Assembly (NCBI GenBank): GCA_963720735.1 | Contig: CAVRGL010000001.1 | Span: forward strand, 124,001-188,000 | Reading direction: 5' to 3' | Origin: JBBRHQ01 sp963720735 | Lineage (GTDB): Bacteria > Actinomycetota > Thermoleophilia > Solirubrobacterales > 70-9 | DNA length: 64,000 nt | Part shown: piece after piece, positions 1 to 8,417 of the stretch | How positions within the stretch are numbered: the stretch's first letter is position 1 | Layout of the letters: every line of letters begins with the position of its first letter | Translations under genes and position numbers: made by a program | The notes under the pieces: model-generated | The model's database searches: none | Seen by the model: the letters and a program-made list of their open reading frames with translations, nothing else | Told to the model about the DNA's origin: nothing

Positions 1-30
1 ATGCATGTAAGGCGGCGACGCCGCCGCAAT

Positions 31-1008
31 CTATTGCCTCTGCGCGTCCTTCCCGGGGCCGCCGTGCAACTCGTCCCTACCCGGCCCGCCCAGCAGGCGG
101 TCGCGGCCCTTGCCGCCGAAGAGCTTGTCCCTTCCCCTGCCGCCGCAGAGCAGGTCGTTGCCGGCGAGTCCCTTCAGCGTGTCGTCACCGCCGAGCCCGG
201 CGATCACGTCGCGGCCGCGGGTGCCGGTGAGGACGTCGTGCTTCGCCGTCCCGACCTTGGTCGCGACCCGCCCTCCGCACCTCGGCTTCGCCGGCGGGGG
301 CGGAGGCGGGCAGCCGGTCGGCGTGTAGCTGTCCTCGGCCGTGCTCGTGTGGGAGGGGTCCTCGTAGCTGCTGACCAGGAATCGCGTCCTCGCCGGATCG
401 CAGATCCCGGGATTTCGCAGGAAAGACTTCACGAGGATGATGTCGATCGAGTCGATCCGGATAGCGACCGGCACGCCCATCACGTTGGTGGTCTGCGGGA
501 AATTCTTGATCGTCGTCTTCACGCCCTGCGGGGTGAGGTCGGCCTTGCCCTTCTGAAAGACCTTCCCGGTCGAGGCGTCGAGCACGATGCCGAGCTGCGG
601 CAGCGCCTCGCCGGGGTCGGGGCCGAGGAAGAAGATCCGCCCGCTTATCGTCTGCTGGGTGAGCGGGTTGGGCACCACAGGCCCCACGGTCGCAAGCACG
701 GTCGTCGTCCCGATCCGGGTATTCGCCGGGCAGGCGTCGCCGGGTTCGAAGGTCGCCGGATCGCAGGTGGGTTGCGCAAGGTCCGGCACCATCCCGAACG
801 GCAGGGCCTGGGTCATGTCCTTGATGTGTTGGACGCCGCCGAGATCAATGTGGATGTGGAAGCGGGTGTTGGCGTTGGTCACCTTGGTGTCGAGCGGCTC
901 GCCCTTGGCGCCGCTCAGCGGGATCGAGGCCTCGGCGGCAGCCGGCGGGAGCGCGGCGAGCGCTGCCGCGATTGCCAACATCGTCCATCTCCGACCTCTG
1001 CCCCGCAT
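31..1008 (-). CDS. Secreted protein with C-terminal RTX-like glycine/aspartate repeats
   Basis: The 325-residue product starts with a signal peptide (hydrophobic stretch about residues 9-26, ending AEAS). A central region of about 200 residues matches no family I recognise and contains a few cysteines. A proline run (about residues 233-238) leads into a C-terminal block from about residue 255 with GGxGxDxLxG-type units, the calcium-binding beta-roll pattern of RTX/haemolysin-type proteins. The repeat block is short, so the protein is more likely a calcium-stabilised surface or secreted protein than a toxin. An ATG with GGAGG six bases upstream supports the start. It lies downstream of trpS on the same strand with a gap of about 100 bases. 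The function of the central domain is unknown. Confidence 0.75.
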   Translation of the reverse strand: MRGRGRRWTMLAIAAALAALPPAAAEASIPLSGAKGEPLDTKVTNANTRFHIHIDLGGVQHIKDMTQALPFGMVPDLAQPTCDPATFEPGDACPANTRIGTTTVLATVGPVVPNPLTQQTISGRIFFLGPDPGEALPQLGIVLDASTGKVFQKGKADLTPQGVKTTIKNFPQTTNVMGVPVAIRIDSIDIILVKSFLRNPGICDPARTRFLVSSYEDPSHTSTAEDSYTPTGCPPPPPPAKPRCGGRVATKVGTAKHDVLTGTRGRDVIAGLGGDDTLKGLAGNDLLCGGRGRDKLFGGKGRDRLLGGPGRDELHGGPGKDAQRQ

Positions 1009-1110
1009 TCCCAGCCTCCGGGTCGATTCAACGCGCTACTACCCGTACCCAACGGCACTCCAAACGGATCGCTCGCATCCTGGGCGGAATCGCCCGATTG
1101 GACGAATGGA

Positions 1111-2100
1111 CTAGCGCTGAGCGCCGACGCCCATCTTCTCCCGAACGTCGGCGAGGGTCTCAGAGGCGAGCGAGCGCGCCTTCGCCGCGCCCGACTCGAG
1201 CACCGCCTCCAACCGGCCGGGGTCGGGGCGAAGCTCGGCATAGCGCTCGCGGACGGGCGCCAGGTACTCGACCGTCGCCTCCGCCACCGCCTTCTTGAAG
1301 TCGCCGTACCCGGTCTCCGCGAACTCGGCCTCCACCGCCTCGGGCTCGATCCCGCGGGCCGCTGCGAGGATGTCGATCAGGTTGGTCACCCCGGGCTTCT
1401 CCTCTGCCCGGACGACCTCGCGACCGGAGTCGGTCACCGCGGAGGCGAGCTTCTTGCGGACCGTCCCCGGCTCGTCGAGCACGTAGACGGTCCCGGCCTC
1501 GCTGCTCCCGGTCGTCGACATCTTCCGCTCCGGCTCCTGCAGGTCCATGATCCGCGCCCCGACCTCCGGGATCCGGTGCTCGGGGACCACCAGGGTCTCG
1601 CCGAAGCGCTCGTTGAAGCGACGGGCGATCTCCCGCATCAGCTCGACGTGCTGGCGCTGGTCCTCTCCGACCGGGACCTCCTCTGCACGGTAGGCGAGCA
1701 CGTCGGCGGCCTGCAGCACCGGGTAGAAGAAGAGCCCGGCCGAGACCAGCTCCCGCTGCGCCGCCGACTTCTCCTTGAACTGTGTCATCCGGTTGAGATC
1801 CCCGTGAGCCGTGACCGATGCGAGCAGCCAGCAGAGCTCGGTGTGCTCGCGGACGTCGGACTGGCGGAAGAGGATGCATCGCTCGGGATCGAGCCCGGCG
1901 GCGAGCAGCAGCGCGGTGGTGTCGTGAAGCCGCTCGCGGAGCTCGGCCGGGTCATAGGCGACGGTGGTCGCGTGCAGGTCGACGATGCAAAAGATCGCCG
2001 GGTCGCCGCGGTCCTGGCCATCGACGTACTGGCGGATCGCGCCGATGTAGTTGCCGAGGTGCTTGCGGCCGGTCGGCTGGATTCCCGAGAAGATCCTCAC
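1111..2100 (-). CDS. trpS: Tryptophanyl-tRNA synthetase
   Basis: This class I aminoacyl-tRNA synthetase charges tRNA-Trp with tryptophan using ATP. At 329 residues it has the usual bacterial TrpS length. The N-terminus carries the HIGH-region signature (SGIQPTGRKHLGNYIGA) and the KMSKS-loop equivalent is PERKMSTT at about residue 190-197. The start is GTG. It lies 12 bases after the end of the MFS gene when that gene is followed through its frameshift, so the two are probably cotranscribed. No T-box leader is possible in so short a gap. Confidence 0.96.
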   Translation of the reverse strand: MRIFSGIQPTGRKHLGNYIGAIRQYVDGQDRGDPAIFCIVDLHATTVAYDPAELRERLHDTTALLLAAGLDPERCILFRQSDVREHTELCWLLASVTAHGDLNRMTQFKEKSAAQRELVSAGLFFYPVLQAADVLAYRAEEVPVGEDQRQHVELMREIARRFNERFGETLVVPEHRIPEVGARIMDLQEPERKMSTTGSSEAGTVYVLDEPGTVRKKLASAVTDSGREVVRAEEKPGVTNLIDILAAARGIEPEAVEAEFAETGYGDFKKAVAEATVEYLAPVRERYAELRPDPGRLEAVLESGAAKARSLASETLADVREKMGVGAQR

Positions 2101-2112
2101 GGCACGGGGAGA

Positions 2113-3736
2113 CTATGCGGGCTCGGGGGCAGGCGCCTCGGCGACCCCGGCCGGGACCCGCTCGTCGCAGTCGGCACTGTGCCCGCACTCGCCCGCGGTC
2201 GCCGCGCCTCGGGTCGGATGAGCCTCCACCCGCCGCTCAGGGTTCCGTATCCCGACACCGGCGACGATCCCGCCGCAGATCATCAGCAGCCCGCCGATCC
2301 CGATGCCGAGATGGAAGGCGGAGGTCGAGGCGTCGGCGGCGGCTGAGTCGATCGCCGCCGCATCGGCCGCGGCGAGATCGGCGGTCCTCGGGAACGGCGA
2401 GCGGCTTCGACTTCGCGTCCTCGACGGCGCGGGCGGCCTGTGGCGAGAGCTGCCGGGTACCGAGCGATCCGTCCAAGGAGGCGCCGAACTGGGCAGAGAT
2501 CACCGCGCCAAGCACGGCTATGGCCAACAGCCCGGCGACCCTCGAGATGCCGTTGTTGACCCCGGAAGCAATCCCCGCCCGGTTCTCCGGGACGGAGTCC
2601 AGAACCGTCGCGGTCAGTGGCGCGACCATCGCCGAGAGGCCGAGGCCGAAGACGAGGACCGCCGGCAGGATGTCGGTGAGATAGCTCGCGTCGGCGTCGA
2701 TCCGCAACATCAGCAGCAGCCCGACGCCGCCGACCAGCGGTCCCAGCGTCATCGGAATGCGTGGGCCGGTCCCCGAGGTGATTCGCCCGAATCGCGGAGA
2801 GAGGACGAACATGATCAAAGAGATCGGCGTCGTCGCGAGACCCGCCTCGAGCGGGGTATAGCCGACCACCTGCTGCAGGAACAGCCCGAGGAAGAAGAGG
2901 CCGCCGATCAGCCCGGCGTAGGCGGTCAGCGTCGTCAGGTTGGCGACCCGGAAGTTGCGGATCCGGAACAGCCCCAGGTCGAGCATCGGGTGCTTCGCCC
3001 TAGCCTCCCAGACGATGAACCCAACGAAGCAGACCACCCCGGCGAGCAGGGGGATCCAGACCAGCGGGCTCCCCCAGCCGTGGGTCGGCTGCTCGATCAG
3101 GGCGAACACCGGCCCCCCGAGGCCGAGTGCGGAGAGCAGGATCCCGACCCAGTCGATGCCGCGGTAGGCGTCCGGGTCACGGCTTTCGCTGACCGAGCGC
3201 AGGGTGAGCGCGACGGTGGCCGCGATCAGCGGCAGGTTGACCCAGAAGACCCAGCGCCAGGAGAGCGCCGAGACCAGGGCGCCGCCGCCTGCCGGGCCGA
3301 GCACCGTCGCGATCCCGGTCCAGGCGGTCCAGGTGCCGACCGCCTTCCCACGGCTCTCGCCCTCGAAGGTGGCGGCGACGATCGCCAGCGATCCGGGGAC
3401 CAGCAGCGCGCCGGCGATCCCCTGGAGGGCGCGGGCGGCGATTAGGAAGCCATCGGAGGGCGCAATCGCGCAGAGGGCCGAGGTCGCGCCGAACCCGATC
3501 AACCCGGCGACGAACATCCGCCGCCGGCCGAACTGATCCCCCATCGAGCCTCCCACGAGGAGCAGCGAGACCAGCGCCAGCAGATAGGCCTCGACCACCC
3601 ACTGCTGTCCCGCGAGGCCGGCATTCAACCCTTGGCTGATCGCCGGCAGGGCGACGTTGACGACGGTCGCGTCAAGGAAGACGACGGTCGAGCCGAGAAT
3701 CGTCGCGACCAGCGTCAGGCGCTGCGAGCGGGACAC
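2113..3736 (-). pseudogene. DHA2-type MFS drug exporter, frameshifted near the 3' end
   Basis: This is a 14-TM-type major facilitator (DHA2/EmrB-like) proton antiporter. From the GTG start at 3736 the reading frame gives the standard N-terminus (LDATVVNVALPAI in TM1, GDQFGRRRMF loop) and continues through about 13 membrane segments to LSPQAARAVEDAKSKPLAVP. Near position 2385 the frame then turns into an arginine-rich nonsense tail ending at 2237. The neighbouring frame carries the expected ending: an alanine-rich linker, the last membrane helix (HLGIGIGGLLMICGGIVAG), then GIRNPERR and a stop at 2113. A one-base indel near 2380-2390 explains this. It may be a real mutation or a sequence error. 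The restored gene would end 12 bases before trpS. Confidence 0.85.
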
Positions 3737-3804
3737 CCGCCCCAGTCTAGGAGGGCGGGTTCGTCCGCCTCATGGCGTCGGCGGTCCCTGCCGATAGCGC
3801 CGCA

Positions 3805-4965
3805 ATGAGGATCAAGCCCCCGCGGCTTCGGGCGATCACGATCGCCTCGCTTCTGGCCTCGCTGCTGTTCGCCGCCGCAGCTTTCGGCTTCGGCCATTTC
3901 AAGCCGGCGCGGCACCCCACGATCGTCGGCGGCGACCCCTACCCGGTCGCGATCGCAGACTTCAACCGCGACGGGCGCAAGGACGTCGCTGTCGGTAGCG
4001 AGAGCGACGACATCGTCAACGTCCTCTACGGGAAGCAGGGCGGGTTCAAGCCCGCCCGCCAATTCCCGGCCGGTGACTACCCCTTCGGCATCGCCGCCCG
4101 GGACTTCAACCGCGACGGCCGCACCGACATGGCGGTTGTCGACTACGAGAGCGACAAGATCGCTCTGCTGCGATCCAAGCCGGGTGGCTTCCGGGCCCCG
4201 CTGTTCTTCGCCACCGGCCCGATGACCGGCGACGAGAATCCCTACTCGGTGGCGGTGGCGGACTTCAACCGCGACGGTCGCCCCGATCTCGCGGTCGCCA
4301 ACTCGGGGAGGGGGACCGTCGGCATCCTGATCGGCAAGCCCGGAGGCTTCAGGGCGCCGCACACGGTCAGCACCGGCGGCTCGGACACCTTCCCCGCCGC
4401 CGTCACCACCGCCGATTTCAACCGCGACGGCAAGTCCGACGTCGCCGCACTCAATTACTACCGCCCCGGCGGAGGGGCGGGCGCTCAGGCGGCGATCCTG
4501 CTGGGCCGCGGCGACGGCAGCTTCCGCGCCGCGGTTCGCAGCGACGCCGGCACCGAGGGCGCCTACGGGTTCGTCAAGGGACGCTTCAACCCCGGCAGCA
4601 AGCTCGACCTCGTCGTCTCCGACTGCGACGGGAACGACAAGCTCTACCTGCTCAAGGGCAAGGGGAACGGGCGCTTCCGCGCCCCAGTCGCTTCACCAAC
4701 CGTGACGGGCTCCTGTGCTTATGAGCCCACTGCCGCCGACTTCAACCTCGACGGTCGCCTCGACGTGGCCAACGTCAGCGAGGACAACGGCAAGGTCGCG
4801 ATCAGCTTCCAGAAGCGCACCGGAGGCTTCGGCACTCCCCGCAAGCTAGCCGCAGTCGACGAGGCCTACTCAGTGGCGGCCGGCCGGTTCAACGGGGATC
4901 GGGCCCCCGATCTCGCCGTCCCGGACTTCGCCAACCCGGACACCGCGATCCTGATCAACCGCTAG
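3805..4965 (+). CDS. Secreted FG-GAP/VCBS repeat protein
   Basis: The roughly 386-residue exported protein has a signal segment at the N-terminus (IASLLASLLFAAAAFGFG) followed by about six to seven repeats containing DFNRDGRxDLAV. This is the calcium-binding FG-GAP/VCBS beta-propeller blade signature, and the repeats together should form a complete propeller. An ATG at 3772 is in frame, but 3805 places the basic residues and hydrophobic core correctly for a signal peptide and leaves room for a promoter between this gene and the divergent MFS gene. The 3' end overlaps the convergent fetB-like gene by 11 bases. The ligand is unknown; adhesion or surface display is typical. Confidence 0.85.
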   Translation: MRIKPPRLRAITIASLLASLLFAAAAFGFGHFKPARHPTIVGGDPYPVAIADFNRDGRKDVAVGSESDDIVNVLYGKQGGFKPARQFPAGDYPFGIAARDFNRDGRTDMAVVDYESDKIALLRSKPGGFRAPLFFATGPMTGDENPYSVAVADFNRDGRPDLAVANSGRGTVGILIGKPGGFRAPHTVSTGGSDTFPAAVTTADFNRDGKSDVAALNYYRPGGGAGAQAAILLGRGDGSFRAAVRSDAGTEGAYGFVKGRFNPGSKLDLVVSDCDGNDKLYLLKGKGNGRFRAPVASPTVTGSCAYEPTAADFNLDGRLDVANVSEDNGKVAISFQKRTGGFGTPRKLAAVDEAYSVAAGRFNGDRAPDLAVPDFANPDTAILINR

Positions 4966-5746
4966 CCCTCGCCTCGCCGCCGAGCTCGCGCAGCTGCTGT
5001 GCCGGGGTGAAGAAGTTGCGATAGGCGAGGCCTGTCGCGACCAGCGCCGCGATCGAGACGCTTCCGAGGAGCACGTAGAGGAGGATCAGCTGGAGGCGGA
5101 CCGCGTCGGTGGGGCTGGCGCCGGCCAGCAACATCCCGACCATCGTCCCGGGGAAGAAGATCAGCCCGGTGGTCTTGGTCGAGTCGATCAGGGTGATCAT
5201 GCCGCTGCGAAGCGAACGCCGCACGATCGGCAGCGCCGCCTCGTGGGCGGTCGCCCCGAGCGCGAGGGTGGCCTCGATCCGGGCGCGCGAGTCGGCGACG
5301 TCGTCGCCGAGCCGGTTCAGCGCCACCGCCGAGGCGGTCATCGCGTTGCCGATCACCATGCCCCCGACCGGGACCAGGTAGCGCGGGGTCGGGTTGAAGA
5401 CGCCGAGGGCGACGACCAGGCCGAGGGTCGTCGCGGCGGCCAGCGCCAGGGCGATCAGCAAAGGCCAGAACGCCCCCGGGACCTTCTTCGCCCGCGAGCG
5501 CGCCGTGAACGCTCCGAACAGGACCATCACCGCCAGCAGGGCGATCACCAGGGCGATCGAGTCGGTGTCGAAGATCAGCTTGATCACGTAGCCGATCGCC
5601 GTCAACTGGATGATCGAGCGGACCACGGCGATGCCGATGTCGCGCTCCAGGTCGGCCTCGCGCCAGAAGGAGATCGCCGCGGCGAGGGCGACCAGTGCCA
5701 GCGAGGCCGCCACCTGGCCCAGCGAGAGGTGGATCGAGGTGCTCAG
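4955..5746 (-). CDS. fetB: FetB-like (UPF0014) ABC permease
   Basis: This is the membrane permease of a FetAB-type exporter, the UPF0014 family, linked in E. coli to iron export and oxidative-stress resistance. The product has about seven hydrophobic segments and the conserved region GGMVIGNAMTASAVALNR followed by RRSLRSGMITLIDS. The first ATG/GTG codon is the GTG at 5713, but the family-like N-terminus STSIHLSLGQ lies just upstream in the same frame. It is preceded by a CTG whose last two bases and following A form the TGA stop of the ATPase gene (CTGA overlap). A CTG start at 5746 therefore seems likely, with GTG 5713 as the fallback. It is translationally coupled to the upstream ATPase. 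Confidence 0.85.
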   Translation of the reverse strand: MSTSIHLSLGQVAASLALVALAAAISFWREADLERDIGIAVVRSIIQLTAIGYVIKLIFDTDSIALVIALLAVMVLFGAFTARSRAKKVPGAFWPLLIALALAAATTLGLVVALGVFNPTPRYLVPVGGMVIGNAMTASAVALNRLGDDVADSRARIEATLALGATAHEAALPIVRRSLRSGMITLIDSTKTTGLIFFPGTMVGMLLAGASPTDAVRLQLILLYVLLGSVSIAALVATGLAYRNFFTPAQQLRELGGEARASG

Positions 5747-6399
5747 GCGATCAGCTCCTCGACCGGGCCGCAGCCGGCCAGGCAGCCGTCTTCGAGCCGG
5801 ATCACGTAGTCGCCGAGGCGGCGCGCCTGGGCCGGGTCGTGAGTGACCAGGACGATCGAGATGTCGATCTCCCGCCGCAGCCGCACGAAGGTCTGCTCGA
5901 TCGCGTCGCGAGTGGCCTCGTCGAGGGCCGATGTCGGCTCGTCGAGCAGCAGCACCCGGGGCTCCTGCGCCAGGGAGCGGGCCAGCATCGCGCGCTGCTG
6001 CTCGCCGACCGAGAGAGCGGAGACGTCGCGCTCGGCGAAGCCCGGATCGAGGCCGGCGAGGGCGAGGCAGCGAGCGGCGTCGGTCTCCCGCCCGGCCAGC
6101 CGGGCCGCGAACTCGAGGTTCGAGCCGACGCTCCCATCGAGCAGGGCCGGCAGCTGGGGCACCAGCGAGACCTCCCGCCGCAGCTCGAGCGGCTCGTAAT
6201 CCGGCAGCGGCCGGCTGCGGTAGGCGATCTCGCCGGACTGCGGATCGGCGAGCCGGTTGAGCAGGCGCAGCAGGGTCGACTTCCCGGCCCCCGAGGGCCC
6301 GACCAGCGCGCTCGCCCCGGTGGGGATCCCGACCGAGACGTCGCGCAGCACGGCCCGCCCCCCACGCTCACAACACACCTCACGAAGCTCGAACAACAC
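5743..6399 (-). CDS. fetA: FetA-like ABC transporter ATPase
   Basis: This is the cytoplasmic ATPase partner of the adjacent permease. It has a Walker A motif (GPSGAGKST, about residues 33-41), the ABC signature LSVGEQQR, a Walker B motif followed by LLLDEPTSALDE, and the H-loop VTHDP. At about 218 residues it is a compact single-domain ATPase, as FetA is. The start is GTG at 6399 (followed by an alternative TTG). The open frame continues upstream but shows no conserved sequence there. It is divergent from the AbiEi/DUF559 gene, with a long inverted repeat in the shared intergenic region. Confidence 0.88.
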   Translation of the reverse strand: MLFELREVCCERGGRAVLRDVSVGIPTGASALVGPSGAGKSTLLRLLNRLADPQSGEIAYRSRPLPDYEPLELRREVSLVPQLPALLDGSVGSNLEFAARLAGRETDAARCLALAGLDPGFAERDVSALSVGEQQRAMLARSLAQEPRVLLLDEPTSALDEATRDAIEQTFVRLRREIDISIVLVTHDPAQARRLGDYVIRLEDGCLAGCGPVEELIA

Positions 6400-6433
6400 G
6401 CCCAAATCATCCCAACGCCAGGGGCGCCCCTTT

Positions 6434-6482
6434 GCCGAACTGCACATTGGGTCCGATATGCGGCCCAAACGTGAAGTTCGGC
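6434..6482. repeat. 22-bp imperfect inverted repeat at the AbiEi-like gene start
   Basis: The two 22-base arms (6434-6455 and 6461-6482) match at 18 of 22 positions around a 5-base centre (ATATG). The arms begin and end with GCCGAACT/AGTTCGGC. The element sits between the divergent fetA-like ATPase and the AbiEi/DUF559 gene. The ATG at 6458 falls inside its centre, and the GTG at 6485 immediately follows it. It could be an operator for the winged-helix protein encoded next to it or a cruciform/attenuator element. There is no T-run, so it does not look like an intrinsic terminator. Confidence 0.7.
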
Positions 6483-6484
6483 CC

Positions 6485-7378
6485 GTGAAGGGGCGGGAGG
6501 TTGCGCGGATCGCGGAGCGACAGCACGGGGTGATCTCGCTGCGGCAGCTGCGGGCGATCGGTTTCAGCGACGGAGCGGTGAAGCGATGGCTGCTCAGCGG
6601 GCGGCTGCACCAGATCCACCGGGGCGTGTACTCGGTCGGCCACGCCGGAATATCCGAGCGCGGCCTCTGGCTTGCGACCGTCCTCGCCGGCCCGCCTGGA
6701 ACCGTCCTCAGCCATCGCTCGGCGGCGACGCTCTGGGGACTTCTGCCCAAAGGCACGGCGAGGGTCGATGTGATCGCGCCGGCCCATCTCCGTTCGAACG
6801 GCAGGCATCGAGTCCATCACTGCTGGGTAGGCACCGAGGAGGTCACGCGGAGATTCGGCATTCCGGTCACCGCGATTCCCCGCACCCTGATCGACGTCGG
6901 CGCGGTCGCTCCCCACCTGCTTGCACGTGCTTTCAACGAGGCCCAGGTCCAGGGTCTGCTCAGCACGGCCACGCTCTCGGAGTCGATCGCGACCAACCGG
7001 GGCAGGCGCGGGGTCGCGCGCCTGCGGGCGATCGCCGAGATCGGCGAGGTCGGCCCGGGCCGCAGCGAGCTCGAGCGCCGCTTCCTGGCCCTGATCGGCC
7101 GCGAGGGGTTGCCGCGACCCGAAACCGGCGTGCTGCTCGAGGCCGGCGCGGAGCTCTTGGAGTGCGACTGCCTGTGGCGCCGGCAGCGCCTGATCGTCGA
7201 GCTCGACGGCCGCCGTTACCACGACACCGCGATCGCCTTCGAGCGAGACCGCGCCCGCGACCGCCGACTGCAAGCCGCCGGCTGGCAGGTCGTGCGGGTC
7301 ACCTGGAGTCAGCTCCGCGACCCCGAGCCCCTTCTGACCGATCTCCGCCAGCTCCTCCTCGGCCGAACGCAACCTTAG
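6485..7378 (+). CDS. AbiEi-type winged-helix / DUF559 endonuclease-like protein
   Basis: The roughly 297-residue product has two parts. The N-terminal 60 residues match the AbiEi antitoxin-type winged helix (ERQHGVISLRQLRAIGFS, then a helix-turn-helix and HQIHRGVYSVGH). The C-terminal 100 residues resemble DUF559/Vsr-like nuclease folds (LIVELDGRRYHD, then RDRRLQAAGWQVVRVTW). This architecture is common in Thermoleophilia and other actinobacteria. The matching toxin AbiEii is not adjacent, so a toxin-antitoxin role is unproven. The start is uncertain: GTG 6485 follows the inverted repeat directly, while ATG 6458 lies inside it. If the winged helix autoregulates as AbiEi does, the inverted repeat is the obvious operator. 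Confidence 0.75.
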   Translation: MKGREVARIAERQHGVISLRQLRAIGFSDGAVKRWLLSGRLHQIHRGVYSVGHAGISERGLWLATVLAGPPGTVLSHRSAATLWGLLPKGTARVDVIAPAHLRSNGRHRVHHCWVGTEEVTRRFGIPVTAIPRTLIDVGAVAPHLLARAFNEAQVQGLLSTATLSESIATNRGRRGVARLRAIAEIGEVGPGRSELERRFLALIGREGLPRPETGVLLEAGAELLECDCLWRRQRLIVELDGRRYHDTAIAFERDRARDRRLQAAGWQVVRVTWSQLRDPEPLLTDLRQLLLGRTQP

Positions 7379-7502
7379 GGCTCCCATGCCGGCCGATCAT
7401 TGCGTTCGGCGGGCGGGCGGGGCTGAAAGACGGCTGGCGGTTGCCATAACGGCGCAGGGCCGCGAGGCGTTCCCTGGAAGAATCCGGGTAGGTGATGGAC
7501 TG

Positions 7503-8417
7503 ATGGCGCGCGCAATATGGTCGGGGACGATCTCTTTCGGGCTGCTCAACGTGCCCGTGAAGCTCTACAGCGCGGTCTCGCGCAAGACGATCCGCTTCAA
7601 CGACCTGCGCGCCTCCGACGGCGTCCGGGTCCGCAACCGCCGCGTCGCCGAGGGCACCGACGAGGAGGTCCCCTACGAGGAGATCGTCAAGGGCTATGAG
7701 ATCTCGCCCGACCGCTACGTGGTGATGACCCGCGATGAGCTGGCCAAGCTCGACCCTAAGAAGACCCGCTCGATCGAGATCCAGGATTTCGTCGAGATCG
7801 GCGAGGTCGATCCGATCTACTTCGAGAACCCCTACTACCTCGGACCTGCGGAGGGGGCGGAGAAGGCCTACTCGCTGCTCGCCGAGGCGATGCAGTCCTC
7901 CGGCAAGGCGGCGATCGCCCGCTTCGTGCTTCGCAACCGCGAGCACCTGGCGGCGATCCGGGCCTCGGACGGGGTGCTGACGATGACGACGATGCGCTTC
8001 GCCGACGAGGTCGTCTCCCCGGGCGAGCTCGACGACGTCCTGCCGCAGTCGAAGCCGCGCACCCAGCGCAAGGAGGTCGAGATGGCCGAGAAGCTGATCG
8101 ACTCGCTGGCGTCCGACTTCGACCCCGCCAGCTACCGCGACGAGTACCGCGAGGAGCTGCTCTCGCTGATCGAGCAGAAGGCAGAGGGCAAGGAGGTCGT
8201 CACCTCCGCCTCGGAGGAGCCGGAGGCGACCAAGGCCCCCGACCTGATGGCGGCGCTGGAGGAGAGCATCGCCGCGGTCCGCGGCTCGGAGATGGCGAAG
8301 GAGAAGCCGAAGCGGAGCTCGAAAGCGTCGTCCTCGAAGACCAAGTCGAAGTCGTCGGGCTCGAAGCGCACGCCGGCCAGCAAGTCGAAGTCGCGCTCTT
8401 CGAAGTCGCGCGCCTAG
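7503..8417 (+). CDS. ku: Ku homodimeric DNA end-binding protein
   Basis: Bacterial Ku forms a ring on DNA double-strand ends and recruits LigD for non-homologous end joining. The 304-residue product opens with the family signature ARAIWSGTISFGLLNVPVKL and keeps the core beta-barrel region (about residues 1-250). It ends in a long lysine/serine-rich tail (about 275-304), the extended C-terminus that increases DNA binding in many actinobacterial Ku proteins. Its TAG stop is followed immediately by the TTG start of the LigD-Pol gene, so the two are cotranscribed and coupled. Confidence 0.96.
   Translation: MARAIWSGTISFGLLNVPVKLYSAVSRKTIRFNDLRASDGVRVRNRRVAEGTDEEVPYEEIVKGYEISPDRYVVMTRDELAKLDPKKTRSIEIQDFVEIGEVDPIYFENPYYLGPAEGAEKAYSLLAEAMQSSGKAAIARFVLRNREHLAAIRASDGVLTMTTMRFADEVVSPGELDDVLPQSKPRTQRKEVEMAEKLIDSLASDFDPASYRDEYREELLSLIEQKAEGKEVVTSASEEPEATKAPDLMAALEESIAAVRGSEMAKEKPKRSSKASSSKTKSKSSGSKRTPASKSKSRSSKSRA

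Noticed and set aside
1..2346. Long plus-strand open frame of 781 codons
   Set aside because: It is the reverse complement of the RTX-like gene, trpS and part of the MFS gene; composition is Arg/Gly/Pro-rich with no recognisable motif.
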